DNA from: Amphirosellinia nigrospora
Lineage: Eukaryota > Ascomycota > Sordariomycetes > Xylariales > Xylariaceae
Assembly: GCA_004123355.1 (NCBI GenBank)
Contig: SCHM01000004.1
Coordinates: 4,925,017 to 4,989,016, forward strand
DNA length: 64,000 nucleotides
Direction of reading: 5' to 3'
The notes below the pieces were generated by a model that had not been told where the DNA came from, did not search any database, and worked only from the letters and a program-made list of their open reading frames with translations. The stretch's first letter is position 1; the number at the start of each line of letters is the position of its first letter. The translations under genes and the position numbers were made by a program. Below are positions 51,598 through 64,000 of this stretch, one piece after another.

Positions 51598-53139
51598 AAA
51601 ACATTATATTAATATATAATTAAAAATATTATTAATTATTAAATTAAATAAAATAGCTTTAAAAAATTATTTTATTATTTTTATTTATATATTTATATTT
51701 ATTTTTTAATATATTATATTATTAAAAATTTTTATATATTTTTTATTTTTAAAATAAATTTATTTGAAATTATATAATATTATATTATTTTTAAAATAAC
51801 TATTTTTAGTTTTTTAAATTTTTATTAAATATTATTTATAATTAGTTAAATATATTAAATATATAATTAAACTATTTTAATAAATAATATATTTATAGTT
51901 TATATTAATAATAATATATTAAAAATTAATTATATTAATATTATTAATTTATAATTAATATTATAAAAATAGTTTAATTAATTATTTTTAATAATTAATT
52001 TATTAAAACTATAATTAAATAATTATTTAATTAAATTAATATATATATAGTTTTTTATTATTTAAACTAAATAAATTATTTTTAATTTAAAAAAACTATA
52101 TTATATTTTAGTTTTTTTTAAATATTTATTTAAATATAATATTAAGAAAATTTATATTAAAAAAATAATTTTATTAAAATTTAAATATAATTATTTTATA
52201 ATTAAAATAATATTATTTTAAATTTTTTTTATAATAAAATATTAATTTATAAAAGTATTTTTTTTTTAAATTATAATAATATAATATAGTTTTATTATAT
52301 ATTATATTTTAAAATTTTAAATATAATAAAATTTTAATTATAAAAAAAACTATTAATATTTATATATTTTATAAAGTTTTAATTATTAAAAAAAAATTAT
52401 AAAATATAATAATATAACTATTAATATTAATAAATTTAAATATATTAACTTTAAATTTAAATAAATTAATAAAAAATATTTAATAAATAATTTTGCTAAA
52501 AATATAATAATATTTTTTTTTTAAAAAACTAAATATTTTATATAAATATTTAATATAATTTTTAACTATATTTAAAAAATAAATTATAATATTATTAATA
52601 AAATATTTATAAAAATATTTAAATATTTAAAATTTTATTTATAAATTTTTATATTAAAAGCTTTTTAATTTAAAAGCAAAAATACTTAAATTTTTAAGAA
52701 TTATATATTTAAATTAATAAATAAATTATAATTACCGGTTATATTAGTTTGTTTTTTTTTTAATAATTATATATAATAAAACTTATTATTTTATTTTAAT
52801 TTATTAATTATAATATTTTATTTTTTTTATAATAATTATATAATTATATTATAAAAATATTCGGCTATTTAATTAATAATAGTAATAAATTTATTTATAA
52901 ATATAAACGTTAATATATAGTATTTTTATATATTTATTTTAATAATAATAATATATATTAAATTATATATTATTTTATAATTAAATTATAATTTTAAGTT
53001 ATAAATAAAATTAAAAAATTAAATATTATAATAATAATATAATTTTATTTTAAATAAAAAAAACTTATTATAATTAAAATTTTTAAAACGATTTTTAATT
53101 TAAATAAATTAAAAAAGTTTTTTAATAAATATAAATTAT

Positions 53140-53225
53140 TATTATAAATTTTAAATATAATTATAAATTATTTTTAATTTTAAAATAATTATAAATTATT
53201 TTTAATTTTAAATATAATTATAAAC
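53140..53225. repeat. tandem repeat, ~2-3 units, in insert D
   Basis: ATAATTATAAATTATTTTTA recurs with TTTTAAATATA spacers across about 85 bp. Confidence 0.6.
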
Positions 53226-53296
53226 TTTATATTTTAAATAATAACTTTATTATAAAATATATTAATTTTTATAACGTATTAAATTTTTATTTTTTT

Positions 53297-53520
53297 AAAA
53301 AAGTTTAAATTTATTAATAAGTTTAAAAAAACTTTATAAATTAATTAAACGTTTAAAAAAAAAACTTTTAAAAAAATTTAAACTTATTAATAAATTTAAA
53401 AAAACTTTATAAACTAGCTAAACGTTTAAAAAAAAAAACTTTTTAAAAAAAGCTTAAATTTATTAATAAGTTTAAAAAAACTTTATAAGCTAATTAAAAC
53501 GTTTAAAAAAAAAACTTAAA
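53297..53520. repeat. tandem repeat, 3 units of ~74 bp, in insert D
   Basis: Each unit holds TTTATTAATAAGTTTAAAAA, then ACTTTATAA, a (TT)AGCTAA/TTAATTAA variant, AACGTTTAAA and a long A tract. Confidence 0.8.
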
Positions 53521-56159
53521 AATTTAAAAAATATTTTATTATAATTAATTTAAAGCTTTAAAATTTTTAAAAACTTAAAATTACGTTTAAAATATTATAA
53601 TAAAAAATAAAAAAATAAATAAAAAAATTATAAATAAATATTTATAAAAAATATATATTATATTTATATTAATATAATAGCTAATTTTATAATAATTATA
53701 GTTTTTTTAAAAAATAATTAATAAAAGTATATTTAAAAAATTTATAATAATAATATTAATTTATAATTTAAAATAATAAATATTTAAATTAATATTAAAT
53801 TAAAAAAATAAAAAAATAAAATAATTATAAATATAATTAAATAAATAATATTAATAATTATATTTAATATAATATATAATTATTAAATAATTAAATTTAA
53901 TAAAATATATAATTATTAAATAATTAAATTTAATATAAAATTAAATTTAATATAATTTATAATAAAAAAAAATTAAAAATAAAACTTTATAATTTATTTA
54001 TATTATATTATATTTTTAATATAAATATTTAATTTTAAATTATTTTATTAAATTTATAATTATTTTATATAATAAAAAATAAATATTAAAACTAAATATA
54101 TAATAATAAATAAAAAAAAAAAGTTTTTAATTCGGGTAAAAAAATTTTTTATTTAAAATATAAAAATAAAAAAATTTTTTATCGATAAAAAAAACTTTTT
54201 TTTTATTTAATTATATTTTTTTTATAAAACTTAAATATAATATAATAATATTTTAAATTTTATTATTATATATTATTTTTAATATTTTAAAAGCTTATTA
54301 TTATAAATTTAATTTTATAATTTAAATATATAAAAAATTAATAAAAATTACTATATTAATAATAATAATAAAACTTTTATTTTATAATAATAAAATTATT
54401 TTTATTTATATAAATAATAAATAATTATTAAATATTATTATTTAATTTAAACTATATAAATTAATAATAATATTTTTTTTTTTTAATAAAATTATTTTTA
54501 TTAAAAATAAATCTTTATATAATAAATAAAAAATATATAAATAAATAAATTATTTATTATTTTATTTTTTATTTTTTATATAAATTATTGAAATATTTAT
54601 TTAATATATTTATATTTTTATAGCTAAATAAATAAAATCGGCTATTTATTTTAGCGCTTTAACTTTATTATTTTTTATTAATTATATTTTTATTTTTAAA
54701 TATTAAAAAATTTTATAATTTTTACAAGTTTTTTAATAAAAACTACTTATTTTATATAAATATATATATATTTTTTTATATTATTTTAAATAAATTTATT
54801 AGATATTTAATATTAAATATAAAACATATTTTAAAAAATTTTAAATATAAAAGTTTAAATATTAATATTAAACTTAAATTAATATTATAAATATTATTAG
54901 TTTATTAATTATATTTTTTATTATATTAAAAAATAATAAATAATTTAAATAAATATAATTATATAAAATAATATTAATTAGTTTATTAAAAATTAATATA
55001 TTTTTAAATAAAATATATTTTATTATTATTATTATAATTATAAACGTTATTTTAATTTTAATATTTAATAATTAAAATATTAATATTTTTTATTATATTA
55101 AAAATTAAAATAATTAAATTATTTTTTATAAAATAATATTATTTAATAAAAATTATATATTAAATTATTAATTATTATTTATAATAATAATTATAATAAA
55201 TATAAAATTTATAATATTTTTTTAATAAAATTATTATATAATTAATATATTTATTTTTTTATATTTATTTAATTTTTATTTTTTATTAATTTTAATTAAT
55301 ATATTAAAAATATTTTTTTATAAATATTATTTATAAAGTTTTATATTAATTAAATATTTATAATAATAAGCTTATTTTATTTATAAAAAATAAAAGTTTT
55401 ATTAATAAATAATATTTTAATATATAATTATATAAACTAATGTTTTATTTAAATATTTTTTATTTTATTATTTTTTTTTTTATATATTTAAATATTTTAT
55501 AATTATATTAAATTTATTATAAAGTTTTTTAATTTAAAAATAATATAATATTTAACGTATAATATATATTATTTTTTATAAAAAAAAATTATTATTAATT
55601 AATATATTATTATAAGTTTTTTATAATTTAATTTTAAAAATTAAATTTTTATATTATAGTTTTATTTTTAATATTTATATTTTTAAAATAAAATATAAAA
55701 TATATTTATTTTTAGTTTAATTTTTTTTATTTTAAACTTTAATAATATTTATTTTATTTAATTATATATTTTAATATACTAAAAAATTTATACTTAATAT
55801 AAATTATATTTATTTTTAAATTAATATATATTTTTATATTTTTATTTTTATATAAGCTATTAATTTTTAATTAAAAATAAATATATTTAAAATATATAAA
55901 AAATTTTTTTATATTATATATTAATATTTTTTTATTTTAATTTTATTATTTAATATTTATTTAGTTTTAATTTATATTTATTTATTTAGTTTAAGTTTTT
56001 TATTAATTAAAGTTTTTTAAATATATTTTATTTTTATTTTTTATTTAACTATAATATTAAATTAATATATTAATTTTTTTTTTTACTTTTTAATAATATT
56101 TAAAATAATTAAAAATTTATTATAATATTTATAAATTTATTTTTAAAATTTAATAAAAA

Positions 56160-57590
56160 TAATATACTAATTAATATTTTATTACGAAAATAAAAAAACC
56201 TAATAATATAAAAGCTAAAAAAAAAATATAACGTTATTTTATAATATTTTAATTAATAAATAATATAATATAATTAATTTTAATATAAATAAAATTATAT
56301 TAAATAAACTTTATTAAAATATATAATAAATTAAATATTTTTATAAAATTATAATTAATTTAATAAATTTTTAAAAAAACTATAAAAATATAAATATAAA
56401 AATTTATTATTAATAAATAAAAATAATAAACTAAAAAATCTATAAAAATTAAAAAATAAATTAATTATATTTATAAACGTTTAATTATTTTAATTTTTAT
56501 ATTTAAAAATATATTTATTAAAAAAATATATTATAAAATATTTATTATATATTTTAATAAAAATAAAATATATAAACTTATTATTAAATATTATTAATAA
56601 TTAAAATTAAATAAAATTATAATTATTATATAATAAACTATAAAAATATTAATTTATTAAAATATTTAAAAATAAAACTTTTAATAAATTTATATTTTTT
56701 AATATTTAAATATATATAATATTATTTTATTAATAATTATTATAAAAATAATTATAAAAAACTTTTTTAAGTTTTTAAAATATTTATAATTATAATATTA
56801 AACTATAAATTTTAATTTATTTATATTTTTATAAATAAACTATATAAATAATAAATATAAAATATATATTAATTATTATAAAATATTATAAAAATATAAA
56901 ATAAATAAAATATAAATAAATATATTAATTAAAAATATAAACTATATATAAATTATTATTAAAATAATTAATTTATATATATTTTATTTTAAATTATATT
57001 TAAATATAATTTTTTACGCTTTAATAAAATTATTATTTTATAAAACTAAAATAAATTTTTAATATTATTTAATTTTAATTAAAAAAATTAAACTATAAAT
57101 AAAAAGCTATAAAAACTTTTTTAAAAAAAATAATTTAAATAAATATATTAAAAAAAATAAAAAAAAATAATATAATTTATTAAATTAACTAAAAAAAACT
57201 ATAATATATTAAAACATATAATTAATTAAACTAATAAAAATTAATATAAATTAATTTTAATATAAAAAACTATATATTAATTTTAAAAAAAAATAGTTTT
57301 AAAAATAAACCGTTTATTAATTAAGCTAAACTTTTTATAATATAAAAAAAGTTTAAAATATATAAAAAAAACAAAAATATTTTTATATTAAATTTTTATA
57401 ATTTAAAAAATATTAAATTATTATTATATAATCGATTATAAAAATATATTTAATTTATTATTAAATTAAAAAATAAAAAATTTTTAAAAAAATAATAAAA
57501 CTTAAAAAAATAAAAAATTTATTATTAAAAAAATATAAATATTTTAATTTTACTATAAAAATTATTAATATATAAATTTAATATTTAATT
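56160..57590 (+). mobile_element. inverted fragment A3 of element A
   Basis: The reverse complement matches A2 from about 38740 down to about 37300. No A LTR is seen at either edge. The left edge abuts B2 and the right edge abuts the A-rich segment E. It is a truncated or interrupted copy in the opposite orientation; non-coding. Confidence 0.65.
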
Positions 57591-57599
57591 AACTTAATA

Positions 57600-60500
57600 A
57601 TAAATTATATAATTATTATAATGTTTAAATAGCTATATAGCGTAATAGTATATAGTTTTATATATACGTTAAATATTATATAGTATATAAAAAAAAGCTA
57701 TTTTTATATAAAATAAAAAAATATTAAACTATTAATTATTTAAGCAAATTTTTTAATATTTAATAAAAAAATAACTTATTTAATTTATAACTAAATAATT
57801 AAAAGTATATAATAATATAACTATATTAATTAAACTAATTAATTTAATATTACTTTTTAATATTAATATTATTTTTATATAATAACTAACGTATTTTTAC
57901 GATTAATTAACTTTTAAAACGTTTAATTAATATATTTTAACTATTTTTAGTTATTAATTCGAGTTAATAAATATTAATTAAAAAAAAATTAAAAAAATTA
58001 TAAATTTAAAAATTAAATAATAAAATATTAATATTTATTTAATAAAATAACTAATTAATAAATTAACGTTTAATAATAACTAAAAGTAATAATATATAAC
58101 TTTAAAATATTAAAAATAATTATATTAAAAAAAAAAAATATAATAAAATTATTAAAAATTTTAAAAAAAAAATCGAAAAATAATTTATTAATGATAAATA
58201 TAAATAAAGCTTATAAAAATAAGTTTAATAAAATTATTAATAATTTAAAAAATTAAATAAATTAAATAAAAAATTAGTTTTAATTAATTTAGTTAATTTA
58301 ATTAATTAAACTAATTTAACTAATAAAAATATATTTAAATATTTAATAATAAATAATATTATTAAAAAATAATTAAAAAATATTAAGTTTTTTAAATAAA
58401 GCGGTAAAAAAAATAAAATTTTTTAAAAAGTTTAAATCGATTAATTTTAAAAAAAAAAACTAAAATATAATTTTATTAAAAAAAAGTTTAAAAGCAAAAA
58501 AAAAAAAAAAATTACTTTTATTTTAAATTTAAACTTAAATTTATTAAATTTATTATTATTATTATTAAATTTAAAAAAATCTAATAATATTTATATTAAA
58601 TATAAATATTATTTATTAAAAAAACTTAAAAAAACTTTTATTTATAAAAAAACTAAGCTAAAATAATATAAATTTAAACTAAAACTTAATAAAAAAACTA
58701 TTTAAAAAAAACTTAAAACTAATTAATATATTAATATAATTTATATTTATTATAAAAACTATTAAATATAATTTTAAAAACTTTATTAATTTATATAAAA
58801 ATTAATATTAATATAAATAATTATTAATATATTAAAACTAAGTTTTTTAAACTTAATTAAAAATATCGAAAAAAGTTATATATATTAAAAATTTTTAGTA
58901 AAACTTATAATATAATAAACTAAATATATTAAAAAAATATATAAAATAATATTATTAATTATAAATATAATAAAAAAATTTTATATTTTTTATATTTAAA
59001 TTTTTTAAAAATATAAAATAATATAAAAACTAAAAAAAAAATAAATATAAACTAATAAATTATAATATTTATAGCTATAATAAAAATAAAATAATAATTT
59101 AATATAATATTATTATTAAAGTTATAAAATATAAAAAATATTATTTAAAATTTAATTAATAAATTTATAATAACTTTAAAAACTATATAAAAAAAAAGCC
59201 CGAATTAAAAAATTATAAAAAAAAAAATCTAATAATAATATTATTAATAAAAATAAAAGTTATATAAAAATAATAATAAAAGCAAAAATTATAAATTAAA
59301 TTTTAAATTTAATTTTAAAAAAAAAATTATAATAAAAAAAAAACTTAAATATTTTAAATATAGCTAATAAAATTATATTATTAAAAATTGTTTTAATAAA
59401 ATAATAATAATTAAAATTAAAACTTTAAATAATTAAAAATTTATAATATTTATTAAATTTATTAAAAATTAAAAGCTATTTATTAGCTTTAAAAATAACT
59501 TTAGTTATTTATTTATATAAATATAAATATTTTATAAAGTTTAATAAATTTTTATAATTATAAAATATTAAATTTTTTTTTATTATATTTAGTTTATTTT
59601 TTTTTATTTTAAATAATTATAATATTATTAATTATAAATAAAACTATATTATATAAAGTAATTTTAAGCTAAAAAATTATTATAGCTTAAAAAACTTAAT
59701 TTAAAAAATTTTAATTTAAAAAATTTTAATTTAAAAAATTTTAATTTAAAAAATTTTAACTTAAAAACTTTAATTTAAGAAATTTTAATTTAAAAAATAA
59801 TTTTAGCTTTAATATTATATTAAACTAAAAAAAATAATAATAAATTTATTTATAAAAAAATTACTATAAACTTTTTTATAAAAAAAAAATAACTATAAAT
59901 TTATTATTATAATAAGCTATTTATTAATTAAAAAATAATAAACTTTTTTATTAAATAAAAGCTAGCTTTAATAATAATAAATCTAAAAATAATTCGAAAC
60001 TAATTATTATTAATAATTTAAAGCTAATTATTAAATTAATTATTAAATAAAAACTATAATAATAATATTTTTAACTATATTTATTTTTATATTTTTGTTT
60101 TTAATAATAATTTTAAACAATTTAAATTAAAAAATATATTAAATATTAAAATTATTAATAATAATAAATTAAATATTAAAATTATTATATAAAAAAATAA
60201 TAATATTTTAAAGTATTTTTATATTTTAAAAAATTATTATATTTTAGCTAATAAATATTATATTTTATTTAATATAAAATTAAATATAAAAATATATAAT
60301 AATAAAGCTAATTTTAAAAAAAAATTAATAATAAATTTAATTAAAAAATAAAAAAATATATAGTTTATATAAAAAATAAACTATATAAATAAAAAATTAA
60401 TATTATTATAAAAAACTTTAAAACTTTTAATAAAATAAATATATAAACGTAAAATATATTTTATTTATTTATTATTTTTATTAAATATATTTTAAAAAAA

Positions 60501-63500
60501 TAATTATATAAAATAAAAAATTATTTAAATAAATATTATAAAAAATAACTATAAAATAATTATTATAAATTTTAATATTTAATAATATAGTTTATTTTAT
60601 AAATATATAAAAAAAGCTTTATATAATATATTAATTTTAAAAAAAACTATAAAAATTCGCGCTAAATATAATAAATAAAATTAAAATATTAAAAAATTAT
60701 TATTTAAATTATTATTAAAAAAAAAAAAAAAAAATTTTTAAAATTTAAAATAAGCTAATTTTTTAGTACTATTAACTATATTTTAATATTAAAAAATTAA
60801 TATAAATAATTAAATATATTATAAATATTAATATTAAACTTAAAAAAATTAAATATTTTTTTATTTTATTTATAATTAAACTAAAACTAAAAAATATATT
60901 TTAAAAAAATTATTAAAAAAGCCGATTATTTAAAAAAAATAATTTAAATAAACTTTAATTAAATTAAACTAGTTTTAATTAAAAAATATAAATATTTTTT
61001 ATTTATAATAAATAATATAATAAATATTATATATTTAAAATATATAAAATAAAAAATAAAATAAAAAATACTATTAAAATATATTTATAATAAATAAATA
61101 AAAATTAATATTTTAAATATTTTAATTTAATAAAAACTATTAAAAAAAATATTATATTTTATATATAAATAATATAAAAAGTTAATATAAAAAATTTAAA
61201 AATATTTTATAATAAAATAAAAATAACTATTATTATTTTATTATTTATAAATTAATATTAAATAATATAATTAAAAAATTAATAAATTTTATTTAAAATA
61301 AACTAAAGTTTATTTTATAAATTAAATTATTAATTATATTTAAATATATAAAGTTTAATAATTATATATATTTTTAATAAAATAAATTAATTTATAATAA
61401 AAAAAATAACTTTAGTTAAAAAATATTTTAATTGTTTAAATTAAAAAAAAAAATAATAAACTTAATTTTAATAATTTATAAATAATAAATATATATTATA
61501 TAATATTTATTAATAAATTTATATATATATTAGTTAAAAAATTAAAAATTAAAAAACTAACGTTATATTTTAAATTATAAAAATATATTTAATTATATAG
61601 TTTAATTTATTAAAAATAATAATATTATATATTATAAATAATCTTTTATAAAAATATTAAAAATATAAATAACGTTTATAATTTAAAATATTATATGTTT
61701 TTATTTTTTAAAATATAACGTAAATTTAAATAATATTATTAAAAATTAAAAATTTATTTAAATATAAAACTACGATTATAATATTATTAAAAATAATATT
61801 ATAAATAATAAAAATAAACTAATAAATATAATTAATTATAAAAATAATAATAAAATTAATTTTTATTATTAAACGTAATAAAAAAACTTTAAAAAAACTT
61901 AATTAAAAATTTATATTTATTATATAAATAATAAAAATTATTTTAATATAATTTATATTTAAATATATATTAAGCTAAAAAAATAAAATATATATATAAA
62001 TAATTTTATAAATAATTTAAAATATAAAGCTAAAATAAATAAATTTAAAACTTAAAAATTAATATAATATTTATAGTTTATAAAAAATAAATTAAATAAA
62101 CTAAATTATTTTTATATAAATTATTTATAAAAATTATTAAAAAATTTATAATAAAAATATTTATTTTAATAAATTTATTTTAAAAAAATATTTATAAAAA
62201 AAATAAAAAAAAATAGTTTAAACTATATTTAAAAAATATATAGTTTATTTAAATATAATATCTTAAAATTTATAAAATATATAAAAACTATTTATAATTA
62301 TTTTATTAATTTTATATAAATATTTAAAAAAAAATATTTATTAATTAATAAATTAAATAATATAAAATTAAAATTTATATTTATAAGTTTATTTAATATA
62401 AAAATATTAATTATATAAAACTTTATTTTTATAGCTTAAATAATATTATAAAAAATTTTAATAATTTAATAATTATCGAAAATAATATATTATTTAAATC
62501 GATTTTATAATAATATATTTAATAAAGCTTTTTATAAAAAAATATTTATAAAATAATTTAAAATATTAAAAAAATATTTTAAAAGTTTTAAATTAAAATA
62601 AAAAAATATAATTAATTAATTAAAAAAATTATTAAACTAATAAAGTTTTATATAGTTTTAAATAATTAAAATATAAATAATAAATTAAAACTAAAAAATT
62701 ATAAATAAAATTAAATTTAAGCTTATAATTTTTAATAATATTATATATATTAATTATAAAATAAAAAAATTATAAATTTTATATAAAATTTTTTAATTAT
62801 AAAACTTAATTTAAATTATTTAAAAAATATTATAATATAAAATTAATAAAATAGTTTTATAAATAATTTAAATTAAATTAATTAGTTTTTAAATATATAA
62901 ATTATAAAAATAAAATTAATAATAATATAAGTTTTAATTAAAATAATATTAATTAAAATATTTAATTTTATTAGTTTAAATTTAATATATAAATATTTAT
63001 ATTTATAAATATTAAAAAATAATTTATATTAAAATATAAAAAAAACTTATTTTTAAAAATAAAATATTTAATTATATTTTTTTATTTATAAATTAAATTT
63101 TTTATTTAAATTATTAAACTTAATAGAAGTTTTATTATTTTTATTTAATAAAATTTATAGCAAATTTTTTAATAAATATATTAAAATATAAAATAATTAA
63201 TTAAATTATAAAAAATATTTTAAATATATAAATTAAATATAATAAGCTAAAAAAAAAACTATTTAATAAAATTTATAATAATATAAGTTATTTATTACTA
63301 TTAATATTATTTTAATATTAAATTTATAAAATAATAAATTATTAATAAAATATATTATATTTTAAATAACGCGTTAATATTATAATATTTTAAACTATAG
63401 TTACTTAAATAAAAAATTTTATAAAAATAAATATATTATAATAATAAAGTAGCAAATAATTTAATATAAATAAAAAACTTTTTAAATAAACTTAAATATT

Positions 63501-64000
63501 ATTAAATAGTTTTATTATTTTTTATATAATAATATAAAATTATAAATTAGTTTAAATATATAATTATATTAAAATAAAAAAAATATATAAAATAATATAT
63601 TATTATTTACTAAAAAATATAAGCTAATTATATTAAGCTAATATATATAAAATTAAAAAATAATTTTAGCTAATAAATTAATTAAACTATTAAAAAAGCT
63701 AAATATTAAAAGTTTTTATTTTAATTTATAAATTAAAAAAATTATAAAAAAAAAAAAAACTAAGCTTTTTTAAGATTTTATATAATAAATAATTAATAGT
63801 TTAAGCTTATTTATTATTATTAAAAAAAAAAAATTACTAATATATTAACTTTTTAAAAAATAATTAATTTAGTATTTTAATATTTATATGTTTTAAAATT
63901 TATAGATTTTATATATAATTAATTTAATTTATTTTATTATATAATAAAATTTATTAAATAATAAAAATAATATTTAGCTAAAAATAACTAGTATTATTTG
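57600..64000 (+). mobile_element. mutated A-rich element E, running off the window
   Basis: From about 57.6 kb the sequence no longer matches A. It is strongly A-rich on the plus strand for 6.4 kb, as expected for the sense strand of a retroelement. The first ~350 bp could be an LTR, but no partner lies in the window. Family not assignable; no surviving coding capacity. Confidence 0.4.
59698..59805. repeat. tandem repeat, about 7 units of 15 bp
   Basis: AATTTAAAAAATTTT repeats nearly perfectly several times, then with minor changes (AACTTAAAAACTTT). Confidence 0.8.

Larger units (their letters stand above)
52654..54239. mobile_element. ~1.59 kb insert D in B2
   Basis: B1 runs without interruption at about 24995-25000, while B2 carries ~1.6 kb of other sequence between the matching flanks. 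It contains two tandem arrays. No terminal repeats or family recognised. Confidence 0.5.
44130..56160 (-). mobile_element. LTR retrotransposon B2 (fossil), partial, carrying C and D
   Basis: Left LTR 44130-44342, then interior collinear with B1 22182-27230 once C (45904-51597) and D (about 52654-54239) are set aside. It lacks H1, giving H1's empty site. It breaks off at about 56160 at inverted fragment A3; the rest and its right LTR are not seen in the window. RIP-saturated, non-coding. Confidence 0.78.
16131..64000. repeat. RIP-saturated AT-rich repeat island with nested LTR elements
   Basis: Nearly 48 kb is almost pure A/T; sample lines I counted are about 5-10% G+C. The few remaining C and G mostly sit as AGCT, AAGCTT, AAACTT/AAAGTT or CG, while CA and TG are rare. 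That pattern is expected from RIP, which converts CpA to TpA on both strands of duplicated DNA. Outside one short insert there are no ORFs of useful length. Comparison of internal copies reveals at least five LTR families or fragments nested in one another (separate entries). Confidence 0.93.

Noticed and set aside
53297-59805. CRISPR-like spacing of short repeats
   Set aside because: The repeats are contiguous tandem units without spacers, in fungal RIP-mutated DNA.
16131-64000. Mitochondrial DNA insertion as the source of the AT-rich DNA
   Set aside because: No mitochondrial genes seen; paired LTRs with 5-bp target duplications and CpA-biased loss explain it better.

Overview
This window looks like a chromosome segment of a filamentous ascomycete (Pezizomycotina). 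The first ~15 kb carries genes with short GT-AG introns (about 60-140 bp). The remaining ~48 kb is extremely AT-rich repeat DNA with the signature of repeat-induced point mutation (RIP): C and G are nearly absent, and CpA/TpG is depleted more than CpT/ApG. I cannot name the species. No rRNA, tRNA or CRISPR array was recognised.

Gene region (1-15.1 kb). In order: a broken DUF3632-family gene (+), an intact acyl-CoA thioesterase with a peroxisomal-type C-terminus (-), a broken DHA1-type major facilitator transporter (-), a Ufe1/syntaxin-18 SNARE (+), a cytosolic-type aspartate aminotransferase (+), and a secreted multi-domain CE4 polysaccharide deacetylase (-). A possible gene remnant (+) lies at the island edge. 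The order looks like ordinary mixed gene content, not an operon or an evident metabolite cluster. A striking property is that nearly every gene carries one or more single-base frame breaks, several of them in G, C or A/T runs. This includes the SNARE, whose yeast counterpart is essential. It suggests residual long-read homopolymer errors, at least for the housekeeping genes, rather than mass gene death.

RIP island (about 16.1 kb to the window end). It is a stack of nested fossil LTR retrotransposons. By comparing copies within the window I could set boundaries and 5-bp target duplications. Element A1 (19795-33038, TSD TAATA) contains B1 (21967-30089, TSD ATTAT), which contains a short, GC-rich, unmutated solo LTR H1 (25148-25381, TSD AATAA). 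Element A2 (36601-43174, TSD TTAAA) sits between two heavily mutated copies of the same H LTR (H2, H3). A second B copy (B2, from 44130) is interrupted by element C (45904-51597, TSD AAAAC), by a ~1.6 kb insert D, and then by an inverted fragment of A (A3). A3 joins another A-rich element (E) that runs off the window end.

The most interesting signals are three. The H LTR exists both unmutated and mutated. The H and B LTRs share a hairpin core (CTAGCCAC-GCR-GTGG). A small islet near 50.8 kb, less mutated than its surroundings, holds two adjacent near-perfect palindromes. No coding capacity of useful length survives in the island.
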